64,000 bases of DNA from Salsipaludibacter sp963735045 (GTDB taxonomy: Bacteria; Actinomycetota; Nitriliruptoria; Nitriliruptorales; Nitriliruptoraceae). The translations under genes were made by a program, and so were the position numbers. The notes under the pieces were generated by a model. The model did not search any database, was not told where the DNA came from, and saw only the letters and a list, made by a program, of their open reading frames with translations. This document shows positions 1 to 8,330 of this stretch, one piece after another; positions within the stretch are counted from its first letter, which is position 1; every line of letters starts with the position of its first letter. The stretch spans positions 1,936,244-2,000,243 of the forward strand of contig CAVTIZ010000003.1 of assembly GCA_963735045.1 (NCBI GenBank), written 5' to 3'.

Positions 1-63
1 CCGCCGGATGTCGGCCAGCAACTCGGCGTAGCCCGGCGGCCGGATCCACCCGTCGCCATCCAT
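1..63 (-). CDS. YhcG/DUF1016-type nuclease, N-terminus only
   Basis: A minus-strand reading frame starts at an ATG at 63 and runs off the left edge. A GGAGGG ribosome binding site lies just upstream (about 69-74). The 21 visible residues are MDGDGWIRPPGYAELLADIR plus R. The block GYAELLADIR resembles the start of the N-terminal domain of the DUF1016/YhcG family (PDDEXK nuclease-like proteins often found in accessory regions near restriction or toxin genes). That resemblance is recalled, not searched, and the nuclease part lies outside the window. The gene is divergent from the TcA-like gene at 251. The start is well supported; the family is a moderate call. Confidence 0.55.
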   Translation of the reverse strand, partial: MDGDGWIRPPGYAELLADIRR

Positions 64-250
64 GTCCGTCCCTCCAAAGGGCCCGATCGACCTACGCGTG
101 TTCGGGTTCCGATTCAAGCACCCCGACGAGGCGGCTTGCGAGTGACGGATGCGTCCGGCCTCGTCGAGGCTGCGAGGTGAACCCGACGGACTCGCACGGC
201 CGACGGACTCGAAGGGACGTCGACCGCCGTCGCACCACCGGGAGGAACAC

Positions 251-3200
251 ATGGCCCGGAACCTGGCTGGCTCGGCGCAGTTTCGCGGCGCGATGCGCCC
301 GATCGCGCTCACGGCGCCGGCGCCACCGCGGCACCGCATCGTCGACGCGTGGGTCGCCCACGAGGGGCTGGGCTATCCACTCGTGGGCGCCCATGTCCGG
401 GCCGTGGCGGCCCGGAGCGCCGCCGCGGGTCGACGCGTGCTGGGACGTGGGATCGTCGGCCCGGCCGGGAGGGTGGTCGTCGACGCGGACGCGAGTCGCG
501 TGGTCGACCGGGCGTACTCCGTTCAGGTCTTCGACGTCGAGGGAGGGCGCCTGTTGACCGAGACCAGGCCCCGGTCCGGAGGGGTCGAGGTCATCGAGGT
601 GGACTTCGACCCCGAAGAGCCCACCGCCCGGACGTGGAGCGAGATGGCGAATCGCCTGCAGGATGGACGGGTGGGTCGTCTCAACGAACTCGTCGATCAC
701 CTGCTGTTGCTGGCGGGCGGGACCTCGTTGTTCGCCGACTGGTCGCTTGCCGCCCGCATCGGAGCGGTTGCCGGGTTGGAGTCGACACTGTTGGACCCGA
801 CCGGCGTGTTGCGCCAGGCGGCCCCGATGCCCTCCATGCACCAACTGCAACAGTTCGGCGCGTGGGAGGCCTGGCTCGACCAGGTGCTGGGCGACGACCT
901 TCGTGGACGTCGCGGTCCGGCAGATGGAGGCCCAGTACCGGGCAGGTCGCCAGTCGGAGACCCCGACACCCTGGCCGGCTACGCCTACGAGGCCGTCAAC
1001 AAGACCCAGTCGTTCGAGTCCGTGGCCACCGTCGACTATCCCTTGAACCTCCAGCCCCTCGGCGGCGGAAGCCCCAGCGGGGCGATCGTGGAGATCGACG
1101 ACTTCGCGATCGTCGGGCCGGCCAAGCCGCTGGAGGTCGACAAGTCGACTGTCGCCTACCGCGACTACCTGCGGACCATCTTCGCCGGTCCGCCTGCGTC
1201 GACGGGCTACGCCGACCGCGTGGCGGCCTTGAGACGCCGATTCCACCAGGACTTCGAGACGGTCGACACGGCCCCCACCCCGGCAGACCGGGTCAGGAAC
1301 ACGATCCTCCACGAGATCCTGCGATCGCCCGTCGGTGCCGAGTACGGCTTCGGCAAGGATCCGGCGCTGATCGAGAAGCAGGGCAGCAGGACCCCCCGCG
1401 AGTACCTCGAGTACCTGGTCGACCTGACGGGCGTGCCAGCGCCCGAACTGGGCCGTCGCTACCGGCTCGACCTCGACGGTCCCGAGGACCGCCCATCGAG
1501 TTACGTGCAACAGAACATCGACACGCTGCAGGGCTTCTACACGGACAACTTCCACGGCGACCCGGACCCGCATCCCATCATCCCGCTGACGTACACCGGC
1601 CCCAGCTACGGGCCGCCGTACGAGCTCGATCCCGGACGAGCCGCACCGTTCTTCCTCCACCTCACGGAATGGCTCGACCAGCAGCGGTTCTTCGCCGAGA
1701 ACCACCTTGCCATGAAGTCCACGTTCAGGACCGGCCTCGAGGCAGCCGACGCGGCCGAGGTGCTCCAGTACGTGGACAACTACCCAGCCACGAGACGGTG
1801 GACCAAGGACGTCATCCTGGCAGAGTCGCGACTCCACGACGGACACGAGGCGTACCTGCTCGGGCAGTTCGGGCTCGCCCGTGAGCACTACCTGGCCTGC
1901 TGGGACCACGCCATGGATGCCTACCTCGCCGCAGACGCGGAGCTGGTGGCGGTTCCCATGACCACGGTCGTCGCGACCGCGATCGCCAAGCTCCCCTCGA
2001 TGCTGCCGGCCGACCACTCGGCACTGGAGGCCTACGTCGCCACGCTCTCCTACCCCGGCCTGGACCTCGCAGATTCGACGTATTGGGACTTCAACAACAG
2101 CACGCACCGGTTGGAGGACTGGGTGAAGGACAATGTCGATGCCCGCAGGTTCGCCCTGCTGCGGCTGGGGGCCCTGATCCTGCCTGCGTGTCTCGGCGAC
2201 ACGGCCCTCCAGCTCGGTGACCATGCCGCTGCGGCCGACCTGTTCCACCAGGCCACGCGGTTCCTGGTCGGGCACGCGTCGGCACCTGACGACGCCGGAT
2301 GGCCAAAGGGCGTGTACGGCGGTGATCCTTGGGACGTCACCCATCGCGTGCGCAGGAGCGGACCGCTGGCCTACACGGCGAGCGCGAGCACGACCGTCCA
2401 CAGCGGCGAGTACTCCTACAAGCCCATGGCCAGGTGGGTCTTCGAGGGATGCTCCGGCCTCGCGGGCGCGGCGGCGCGGCCAGTCGAACGGCACTGGTTG
2501 CGGCTCCGCCATGCGAACGTGCTGCTGGAGTGGGCCGACGAGCTGTACCGGACCGACGATGGCGCGCTGATCCGGCGGGCGCGCGAGCTGTACAAGGCGG
2601 TCCTGCTGCTCCACGGGCTGGCTCCCGGTACGGACCCCACGTGGTCCACGTCGGGCAAGCTGCCCAGCAAGCTGTCGTTCCTGGCGGGGGCGAACCCGAA
2701 CCCGGCCCGACGCCTGCAGGTCGACCGGGCCCGCAAGGGACTCCTGCAGATCGAGCAGCAACTGAACTTCTACGGTCTGGACGACTCGCTGGTGCCGTCG
2801 CTGCGTCACGCGACCTTGCGGGAGTCCGCCGACCGCCTTGCTGCGACCGCCAAGTCCGTGCAGGGCGACCTCCTCGGCTACATCGGGGACATCGAGGACG
2901 CGCTGGAACAGCGCATGGTCCAGTCGAGCGCGCTGGCCAAGGCCGGCCTCGCCGGCCAGGTCGCCGCACGGCAGCGTGACATCGCACAGGTCGCGGTCGG
3001 GGTGGCCGAGGCCCACGTCGCGGACGTCCAGGCCCAGATCGCCGCGTTGAAAGCGGAGATCGAGGATCACGACTCCTTCCTCGGCCAGTTCCAGGACTTC
3101 GCCTCGGGGGTCAAGTCCGCGCTGGGCGGACTGCCCGACGGCGCCGTCGACACGGGGAAGTCCGGATTGCTGTCCGCCGGTGGATTCGGGAGCTATCAAG

Positions 3201-4666
3201 GCGTCGGCGCGATGTCGTTCATGGCGGCCGGACCGGCCGCGGTCGGGGGCTACGGGGTGATGATCTATGCGGGCTACAGCGCCCTGGGCTCGATGGCCTC
3301 CGCACAGAACGGCCGACGTGGACGGCTGGAGGACCTGAGCGAGCGCGCGCTCCCGGCCGCACGGGCCGAACTGCGGGCGCGGACCATGCAGGTCGAGATC
3401 GCACGGCTGAGCGAAGGGATCGCCGACGCCGACGCCGACCTCGCCCGCGACCTCCTGCGGTTCGGTGAGGTGCGGACCCTGAACCTGGAGACGCTGGGCG
3501 ACCTGGCCGACCTCATGCGCCGGATGCTGCGGCGCGTGCTGGAGGCCGGAGGACGCCAGGCCTGGCTCGCCGAGCGGGCGCTGGCCTTCGAACAGGCGAC
3601 CGCGATCAACATCATCCGCCTGGACTACGTCCCCGCCACCCGACAGGGAATCGGGGGAGCAGACATGTTGATCGCCGACCTCGACGAGCTCGAGTTGACA
3701 CGGCTCGCGGGCCTGGACACCGACGTGACGGTGCCCGTCCACGTGTCGCTGGCGTTCGACCACCCCATCGCGTTCGCCCGACTCGTCGCCGACGGATCCT
3801 GTCGCTTCTCCACCCAGATCGCCGAGCTCGTCGCCGCGTACCCCGGCACGCACGGGCACCGGATTCGTGGTGTCCGCGCGACGCCACAGACCATGTCCGG
3901 TTTCCACCAGTACCGGGGGATGCTGACCAACGACGGCGTCTCGGCCGTCCGTGCCGTGTCGGGTGGCATCGACACGCTGCTGCTGCCCCCCGACGGCCTG
4001 CCCCTGGGTCCCTGGTCGACCACCACCTCGCCGGACGTCCGGGAGTCCCCGACCCGTCGCGCCTTCGAGGGCAGTGGCTACGACACGACCTGGACGGTGG
4101 ACCTGCCGGAGCTGGCCAACCCGTACCCCAACGACGAGTTGGCGGACGTGGTCATCACCTTCGACGTGGTCGCCCGGTACTCACCGGTCCTGGCCGAGGC
4201 GGACCACGACGACGCCACGACCGCCACGGTCGAGCGTGCCGTGATCGCCTCGGCCCTCACGCAGGACCAGCCCGCGCTCGCAACGCTGCGGGCGGGCAGC
4301 GGCCCAGCGACCTTCCACTTCGACGTCGGCTCCATGCTCCCGGGGTCGTTGACGAACCGCTCGGTCGAGAACGTCGGCGTCGTCATCGCCGCGCCGGGCG
4401 ACGTGACCGGGGATGCCACCCTGCGGACTCCCACCCTGGCGGACGTGTCGTTGTCGATCGTGGGTGGGATCGCCACGTCGAACGCGCCACCCCTCACCGA
4501 CGCCACCGCACCCGCACCACCCCAGCCACTCAACGCCCTCGTCGGCAGTGACCCGGCCACGACGATCGAGGTCGTGATCGATGGGACCTTGTTCACCCAG
4601 GGAGACCTGACCCGGGCCAGGGACGTGGTGCTCATCGTCGGCTACCGCGCTGACGTCGCCACCTGA
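251..4666 (+). CDS. TcA-like insecticidal-toxin-complex protein (short form)
   Basis: Encodes about 1471 residues. ATG at 251 is chosen because GGAGG sits at 241-245; the frame is open from 149. Residues 1105-1460 resemble the TcA C-terminal TcB-binding domain of Tc (ABC) toxins: an ERALAFE block, then an LDELELTRL stretch leading into VHVSLA. Before it come a heptad-rich helix (about 906-940), a Gly/Ala-rich hydrophobic stretch (about 976-1016) and more long helices, as in the TcA pore. Residues 25-120 look like a beta-sandwich domain. Classical TcA proteins are about 2300-2500 residues, so the large receptor-binding shell is mostly missing. No TcB or TcC gene follows. Residues 217-237 appear out of frame: the +1 frame over 900-960 is far more gene-like, so a compensated indel pair is likely. 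Function as a secreted or phage-tail-like injection subunit is inferred. Confidence 0.72.
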   Translation: MARNLAGSAQFRGAMRPIALTAPAPPRHRIVDAWVAHEGLGYPLVGAHVRAVAARSAAAGRRVLGRGIVGPAGRVVVDADASRVVDRAYSVQVFDVEGGRLLTETRPRSGGVEVIEVDFDPEEPTARTWSEMANRLQDGRVGRLNELVDHLLLLAGGTSLFADWSLAARIGAVAGLESTLLDPTGVLRQAAPMPSMHQLQQFGAWEAWLDQVLGDDLRGRRGPADGGPVPGRSPVGDPDTLAGYAYEAVNKTQSFESVATVDYPLNLQPLGGGSPSGAIVEIDDFAIVGPAKPLEVDKSTVAYRDYLRTIFAGPPASTGYADRVAALRRRFHQDFETVDTAPTPADRVRNTILHEILRSPVGAEYGFGKDPALIEKQGSRTPREYLEYLVDLTGVPAPELGRRYRLDLDGPEDRPSSYVQQNIDTLQGFYTDNFHGDPDPHPIIPLTYTGPSYGPPYELDPGRAAPFFLHLTEWLDQQRFFAENHLAMKSTFRTGLEAADAAEVLQYVDNYPATRRWTKDVILAESRLHDGHEAYLLGQFGLAREHYLACWDHAMDAYLAADAELVAVPMTTVVATAIAKLPSMLPADHSALEAYVATLSYPGLDLADSTYWDFNNSTHRLEDWVKDNVDARRFALLRLGALILPACLGDTALQLGDHAAAADLFHQATRFLVGHASAPDDAGWPKGVYGGDPWDVTHRVRRSGPLAYTASASTTVHSGEYSYKPMARWVFEGCSGLAGAAARPVERHWLRLRHANVLLEWADELYRTDDGALIRRARELYKAVLLLHGLAPGTDPTWSTSGKLPSKLSFLAGANPNPARRLQVDRARKGLLQIEQQLNFYGLDDSLVPSLRHATLRESADRLAATAKSVQGDLLGYIGDIEDALEQRMVQSSALAKAGLAGQVAARQRDIAQVAVGVAEAHVADVQAQIAALKAEIEDHDSFLGQFQDFASGVKSALGGLPDGAVDTGKSGLLSAGGFGSYQGVGAMSFMAAGPAAVGGYGVMIYAGYSALGSMASAQNGRRGRLEDLSERALPAARAELRARTMQVEIARLSEGIADADADLARDLLRFGEVRTLNLETLGDLADLMRRMLRRVLEAGGRQAWLAERALAFEQATAINIIRLDYVPATRQGIGGADMLIADLDELELTRLAGLDTDVTVPVHVSLAFDHPIAFARLVADGSCRFSTQIAELVAAYPGTHGHRIRGVRATPQTMSGFHQYRGMLTNDGVSAVRAVSGGIDTLLLPPDGLPLGPWSTTTSPDVRESPTRRAFEGSGYDTTWTVDLPELANPYPNDELADVVITFDVVARYSPVLAEADHDDATTATVERAVIASALTQDQPALATLRAGSGPATFHFDVGSMLPGSLTNRSVENVGVVIAAPGDVTGDATLRTPTLADVSLSIVGGIATSNAPPLTDATAPAPPQPLNALVGSDPATTIEVVIDGTLFTQGDLTRARDVVLIVGYRADVAT

Positions 4667-4775
4667 CCCGGCACGACCGGGGCTCCGTCGTGAGAGCGCG
4701 GCGAGGCCGCTGCCGGACGTCGCGACAATGGAGACGGCCACGACCGGGACACGCTCGAAAGAATGTGCCAAGAAG

Positions 4776-4798
4776 GCTGTTGCAGAACATGCAACAGC
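4776..4798. terminator. Hairpin downstream of the TcA-like gene
   Basis: Perfect 9-bp inverted repeat GCTGTTGCA / TGCAACAGC with a 5-nt loop (gaaca), 110 nt after the TcA-like stop. There is no T tract. A factor-assisted terminator or a protein-binding palindrome are both possible. Confidence 0.4.
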
Positions 4799-4956
4799 AT
4801 CGGTTCGTGGGATCGGGCTTCGTACCGCTACGACCCCTACCACTGCATGGGTTCCTGACGACCATCACCGCGTTCCTGGTCGTCTGGTTTCGGATGCACG
4901 CGCCGGGACCTCATGGCACAGGACTCCCGAGGACGCGAGATGGCACCAGTCGCAGG

Positions 4957-4990
4957 GGCGGGATTCGGTCTCGTTGGGCCGAATCCCGCC
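4957..4990. terminator. 12-bp perfect hairpin
   Basis: GGCGGGATTCGG at 4957-4968 pairs perfectly with CCGAATCCCGCC at 4979-4990 across a 10-nt loop. There is no T tract, as is usual for terminator hairpins in high-G+C actinobacteria. It lies in the gene-free strip between the TcA-like gene and the HNH gene. Confidence 0.45.
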
Positions 4991-5250
4991 GGTCCGATGA
5001 CGTGACACCTCACCAGTGTCATCCGGTGGCTTGCGGACGTGCAGGCTGAGAGGGCGCATGCGACCCGGTGGGAGACCCCACTCCCCCGGGGAGCCAGACG
5101 CACGGCGATGCCATGCGTCGACGTCTGGGACGGCTCCTCTCGAGCCGCGACGACCGTTGTGCCTGGAGTGGACTCGGCTCATGGGCCCGCGGTCCCGAGG
5201 ATGTGGAGCAGTCGTCCCAGAAAACGGGCGATCTGTCCGGCGGGCTGGCC

Positions 5251-5346
5251 GGGCGTCGGTCACGTCGTCGCCGGTGGCGTGCATGCGGCCGCTGGTGACC
5301 GGGCGCAGGCCTGTCAGCAGGTCCATCATTCGCGCTGGCCGTTGCC
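5251..5346 (-). pseudogene. Displaced fragment of a BMP-type ABC transporter ATPase gene
   Basis: About 96 nt are nearly identical to 17615-17711 inside the ABC ATPase gene of this same window, in the same orientation. In the minus frame the fragment reads LLTGLRPVTSGRMHATGDDV, against LLAGLRPVSSGRMHATGDDV in the intact gene. A 1-nt deletion near 5330 puts the upstream part out of frame, and similarity stops abruptly on both sides. This is a gene remnant or a small duplication, not a functional gene. Confidence 0.75.
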
Positions 5347-5406
5347 TGGAGCATCGCCATCACCAGGCGGATCGCCTTCGGGACGCGACGTTCGGCCGGC
5401 GGGACC

Positions 5407-6948
5407 TCACGCAACCAGCCGGGACCCGATCGCTCGACCGAGTTCCTGTTCCATGATGGACAGGGCGTCGTCGAGGTGGAGTCGGTCACCGTCCCAGCCG
5501 GGTGGCTGCAGGCTGCGTGGGTCGGTGCGCCTGGCCGCTTCCGCGGAAGCGCTCGGGTCACCACCGACCAGCGCCAGGTGCGACGGCATCGGGTGGGCGG
5601 CCTCGGGTGGCCGGAAGCTTGCGCGGCCGTCGTCGTGGAGGCGCACCTCCCAGGCCTTGGCATGGACGAACCGGTGGTGGGCACCACACACCAGCAACAG
5701 GTTGGACAGGTCGGTCGGGCCGCCGTCGGCCCAGTGGACGACGTGGTGGGCATGGAGGTGGCGCGTGGCCGCGCAGCCGGGGAAGCGACAGGTCCCGTCG
5801 CGGGCCCGCAGTGCCTCCCGGAGGCGGAACGGGATCACTCGGGTGGTCCGTCCCACGTCGACGGGAAGCCCGTCCCTGGTGGCGACCCGGCGGATGGCGG
5901 CGTCGCAGGCCAGGCGTCGCAGGACGTGCCGGGACAGGCGCCGCAGCCCACCGTTGCGGCCCTGGACCACCACGGACGCGGGTCGTCGTCGGTGCGCCAT
6001 GTCGCCGGCCGCCTCGACGTCGTCCGCTTCCGCGGAAGCGCTCGTGGTCTCGCCGTGGTGGGCGAGCGCGTCCACGGTGCTGTCGACGTCGCCCTGCAGG
6101 ACCAGCGTCGTGCGGGCAGCACCGGTCAGGTCCGCGTCGACGTGGGCCACCGCCAGGTCGAGCGCATGCAGCAACGCGTCGGCGCGGCGCTGGGCCATCG
6201 GGCTGGTCGGCGGCCGGTCCGGAGGCGGTTCGCCGGGCAGGTCGTCGTCGGCGGGCTGGGACTGGGCGTCCATCACCTCGACCAGCCGGTCCAGCAGCGT
6301 GACGGCACGCAGGCCGGACTCGACCGGTACGTCGACCGTCAGGCGGACCGACCCCCCACGGTGACGCACGCCCACGCCCCGCTCGTCGTGGGGATCCCGC
6401 CGGTCGTCGAGCCGACGGAAGGACTGCACGATCCGTTCCAGCTGGGCCGCCGGAGCGTTGTCGGCATAGACCAACAGGAGCCGCTCCAGCCTCGGCTCAC
6501 CACAGCGCGTGATGGCCCGGACCTTCGAATACGACAACTCGCCGCGGACGAACCGCTCACAGGTGGCCGTGAAGGTCCGCAGCGCCAGCGCGACCCGGAC
6601 CTGCTCTCGCGACGTCGACGGGGCCATCCCCAGCGCCCACGACAACCACTGACCCGGGGTGCGGCACCCCTGCCACGCCCACGCACCCCGGACGATGAAC
6701 TCGCCCAACACCACCAGCAACCGCGCCGACGCCGCAGCCGCCGCCCCGGCCGCCCGGCGCACCTCGTCTTCCAGCCCGGCGTCATCCAACCCACCCAGAT
6801 CCGGGTGCGGCTCGATGGACTGCGCATGCGCAACCAGCGCCTCCCACCCACCCCGTTCAGGCGGTGACGGCGGCACCAACCACCCCCCGTCGCGCGCCAC
6901 CTCATCCGCGTCCGCGATGCTCGACTCGACCACTGCGACCGGTTCCAT
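5407..6948 (-). CDS. DUF222 / HNH endonuclease domain protein
   Basis: Encodes 513 residues. ATG at 6948 follows GGGAGGA at a good distance. The N-terminal 300 residues match the actinobacterial DUF222 pattern: an Ala-rich helix, a block around YSKVRAITR, and a region ending in a proline-rich linker. The C-terminal HNH domain (about residues 383-425) contains CRFPGC, then HAHHVVHWADGGPTDLSNL and CGAHHRFVH, with the expected His and Cys residues for metal binding and nicking. Such genes are multicopy in actinobacteria; their role (selfish element, DNA processing or defence) is not established. Residues about 303-308 and 466-471 are both SASAEA, each encoded by the same 16-bp palindrome. It is a single gene, without an evident operon. 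Confidence 0.88.
   Translation of the reverse strand: MEPVAVVESSIADADEVARDGGWLVPPSPPERGGWEALVAHAQSIEPHPDLGGLDDAGLEDEVRRAAGAAAAASARLLVVLGEFIVRGAWAWQGCRTPGQWLSWALGMAPSTSREQVRVALALRTFTATCERFVRGELSYSKVRAITRCGEPRLERLLLVYADNAPAAQLERIVQSFRRLDDRRDPHDERGVGVRHRGGSVRLTVDVPVESGLRAVTLLDRLVEVMDAQSQPADDDLPGEPPPDRPPTSPMAQRRADALLHALDLAVAHVDADLTGAARTTLVLQGDVDSTVDALAHHGETTSASAEADDVEAAGDMAHRRRPASVVVQGRNGGLRRLSRHVLRRLACDAAIRRVATRDGLPVDVGRTTRVIPFRLREALRARDGTCRFPGCAATRHLHAHHVVHWADGGPTDLSNLLLVCGAHHRFVHAKAWEVRLHDDGRASFRPPEAAHPMPSHLALVGGDPSASAEAARRTDPRSLQPPGWDGDRLHLDDALSIMEQELGRAIGSRLVA
5536..5551. repeat. 16-bp perfect palindrome, copy 1
   Basis: CGCTTCCGCGGAAGCG, fully self-complementary, lies inside the HNH gene, where it encodes part of an SASAEA hexapeptide in the linker after the HNH domain. 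Identical copies lie at 6025-6040 and 22025-22040. Confidence 0.85.
6025..6040. repeat. 16-bp perfect palindrome, copy 2
   Basis: Same sequence as 5536-5551, again in frame in the HNH gene and again encoding SASAEA, between the DUF222 part and the HNH part. Confidence 0.85.
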
Positions 6949-7300
6949 GACCGTCCTCCCACGACAGCATTCCATGCAACCCCGATGGTCCCACACGGGT
7001 GCGACACCGATCGTGGCGTGCGCCGCGCCCCATCAACTCGTCCGGGCGCGGACGCCTTGTCGACGCCGGTCGAGAGGGTCCGACCGAGGTCGCCACGCAC
7101 CGCTCCTACCCCTCCCGCTCTGCTGAGGGAGCGGGTGACCGGGCCACGTACTGGTCACCTGCAATGGGTCCGCAATCTGTTTGTGTCGGCGCGCAGAATC
7201 CCGCGTTCACTGCGCATATCTCCATCATTGCGTGAGAATTCTTGGCCGGCTTGACCAGGTTCCGTAAGGTCGCCATTGAGACATTCGGACGGAGTGGAAC
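6949..7300. other. Divergent intergenic region
   Basis: About 350 nt between the minus-strand HNH gene and the plus-strand pentapeptide gene. It is richer in A+T than its flanks near 7185-7270 and contains the promoter at 7242-7270. No gene-like frame was seen. Confidence 0.5.
7242..7270 (+). promoter_or_regulatory. Promoter of the pentapeptide-repeat gene
   Basis: TTGGCC (7242-7247), 17-nt spacer, TAAGGT (7265-7270), in an A+T-richer patch about 30 nt before the start codon at 7301. Predicted by eye. Confidence 0.5.
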
Positions 7301-8155
7301 ATGTCCTCGACTACAGAGCGGCACGCTACGACGGAGGACGAGAGCAAGCCGTCGAACAAGGAGGAGAAGACCAGCGGCAAGACTCCGACGTGGCTTGGAA
7401 TCGTAACCGTGGTCGTGTCCGTGGTCGCCCTGGGCGTGAACACGTGGGTCCTGTTGACCGTGGACAAAGCGCGCAACGAGCTCCAGCAACAATCACAGAC
7501 CTCGCAGCGTCTCATCTCAGCCGGTCAGATGCTCTCGAGTAAGTCGGAGACGACCAGGATGGCAGGGCTGTTCGCCCTGAACCTTCTCGCCGAGGACGAT
7601 CCGGACGGCGTCCATCTCCCGGCAGCACAGATCCTTGCCGCACATGGAAGAATCGCGATCCGGGATCGCAGCGAAACGGACACGATCGGCCTCGAATGGC
7701 GCACGGCGTTCAACCAGGTTCGGGAGATCTCGAAGCGGGGATCGGTGCGCGTCGACCTGTCGAACACGGTGATCGACGGGCATCCCATGGCCGGACTCGA
7801 ACTCCATGGCTCCTACCTCAAGGGTGCAACCTTCAGGGCCGTCGACCTCCGCTCCTCGGTGTGGACCTGCACGGACGCCAGCGCCATCAGAACGCCGGCG
7901 AGCAGCGGTGGCGCCACGAACTTCGAGAATGCGAAACTCGACCGGATCAACGTCACGAACGCCGACTTCTCGGAGGCGGTCGGCCTGGACGCCGCGGATC
8001 TCGGCGACCTCTACTGGGCGGACGACCAGGAGCCGATCTGGCCCGACCACCCCGCGTTCGACTCGGTGGAACCGGCGGGAGGACCGACCGACTACCGGGT
8101 CGCATGCGAGGATCCCGTCAACAGGGCGAACCCTGTCGGCGGCGGCGTGGATTGA
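7301..8155 (+). CDS. Membrane-anchored pentapeptide-repeat-like protein
   Basis: Encodes 284 residues. ATG at 7301 has a GGAGTGG-type site upstream. Residues 1-29 are charged, 30-54 form one strong transmembrane helix (WLGIVTVVVSVVALGVNTWV), and 55-75 a Gln-rich helix. Residues about 150-235 carry loose A(D/N)LXX repeats (GLELHGSYLKGATFRAVDL, then FENAKLDRINVTNADFSEA), typical of a right-handed pentapeptide beta-helix. The sequence suggests a protein bound to the inner membrane by one helix. Its binding partner is unknown and no enzymatic motif is seen. It is followed by the SARP-like regulator after a 175-nt gap with a separate promoter. Confidence 0.75.
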   Translation: MSSTTERHATTEDESKPSNKEEKTSGKTPTWLGIVTVVVSVVALGVNTWVLLTVDKARNELQQQSQTSQRLISAGQMLSSKSETTRMAGLFALNLLAEDDPDGVHLPAAQILAAHGRIAIRDRSETDTIGLEWRTAFNQVREISKRGSVRVDLSNTVIDGHPMAGLELHGSYLKGATFRAVDLRSSVWTCTDASAIRTPASSGGATNFENAKLDRINVTNADFSEAVGLDAADLGDLYWADDQEPIWPDHPAFDSVEPAGGPTDYRVACEDPVNRANPVGGGVD

Positions 8156-8280
8156 CTTCGACCCTCCGCGGCGCGACGGAAACCTGATGCCCTGAACGAA
8201 AGACGCGAGCCTTCTGGGTGAATGTCGTCACGACAGTCACCGACCAGCACGACGAGCCATCATGCCCAATGAACTCGTCC

Positions 8281-8308
8281 TTGCCATCCACGTGTCGGCC
8301 ATTAGAGT
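8281..8308 (+). promoter_or_regulatory. Promoter of the SARP-like regulator
   Basis: TTGCCA (8281-8286), 16-nt spacer, TAGAGT (8303-8308). Transcription would begin near 8315, downstream of the ATG at 8262. This argues that translation starts at the GTG at 8331 rather than at the longest open frame. Confidence 0.5.
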
Positions 8309-8330
8309 GCGACCGGGGACAGGTAGTCGC

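Larger units (their letters stand above)
4667..5406. other. Gene-free strip between TcA-like and HNH genes
   Basis: Open frames here lack a consistent third-position G+C bias and show no recognisable domain. The strip holds two perfect hairpins (4776-4798 and 4957-4990) and a displaced fragment of an ABC-transporter gene (5251-5346). It looks like a junk or recombination zone at the edge of the accessory block. Confidence 0.6.

Noticed and set aside
92..3907. 1271-codon open frame on the minus strand opposite the TcA-like gene
   Set aside because: The plus-strand frame has the Tc-like motifs and a good ribosome binding site; the antisense frame has Arg/Gly/Val-rich sequence without any domain and is an effect of high G+C codon bias.
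5019..5753. 244-codon minus frame running from the spacer into the HNH gene
   Set aside because: It only contains the ABC-gene fragment and out-of-frame HNH sequence; no single protein is encoded.
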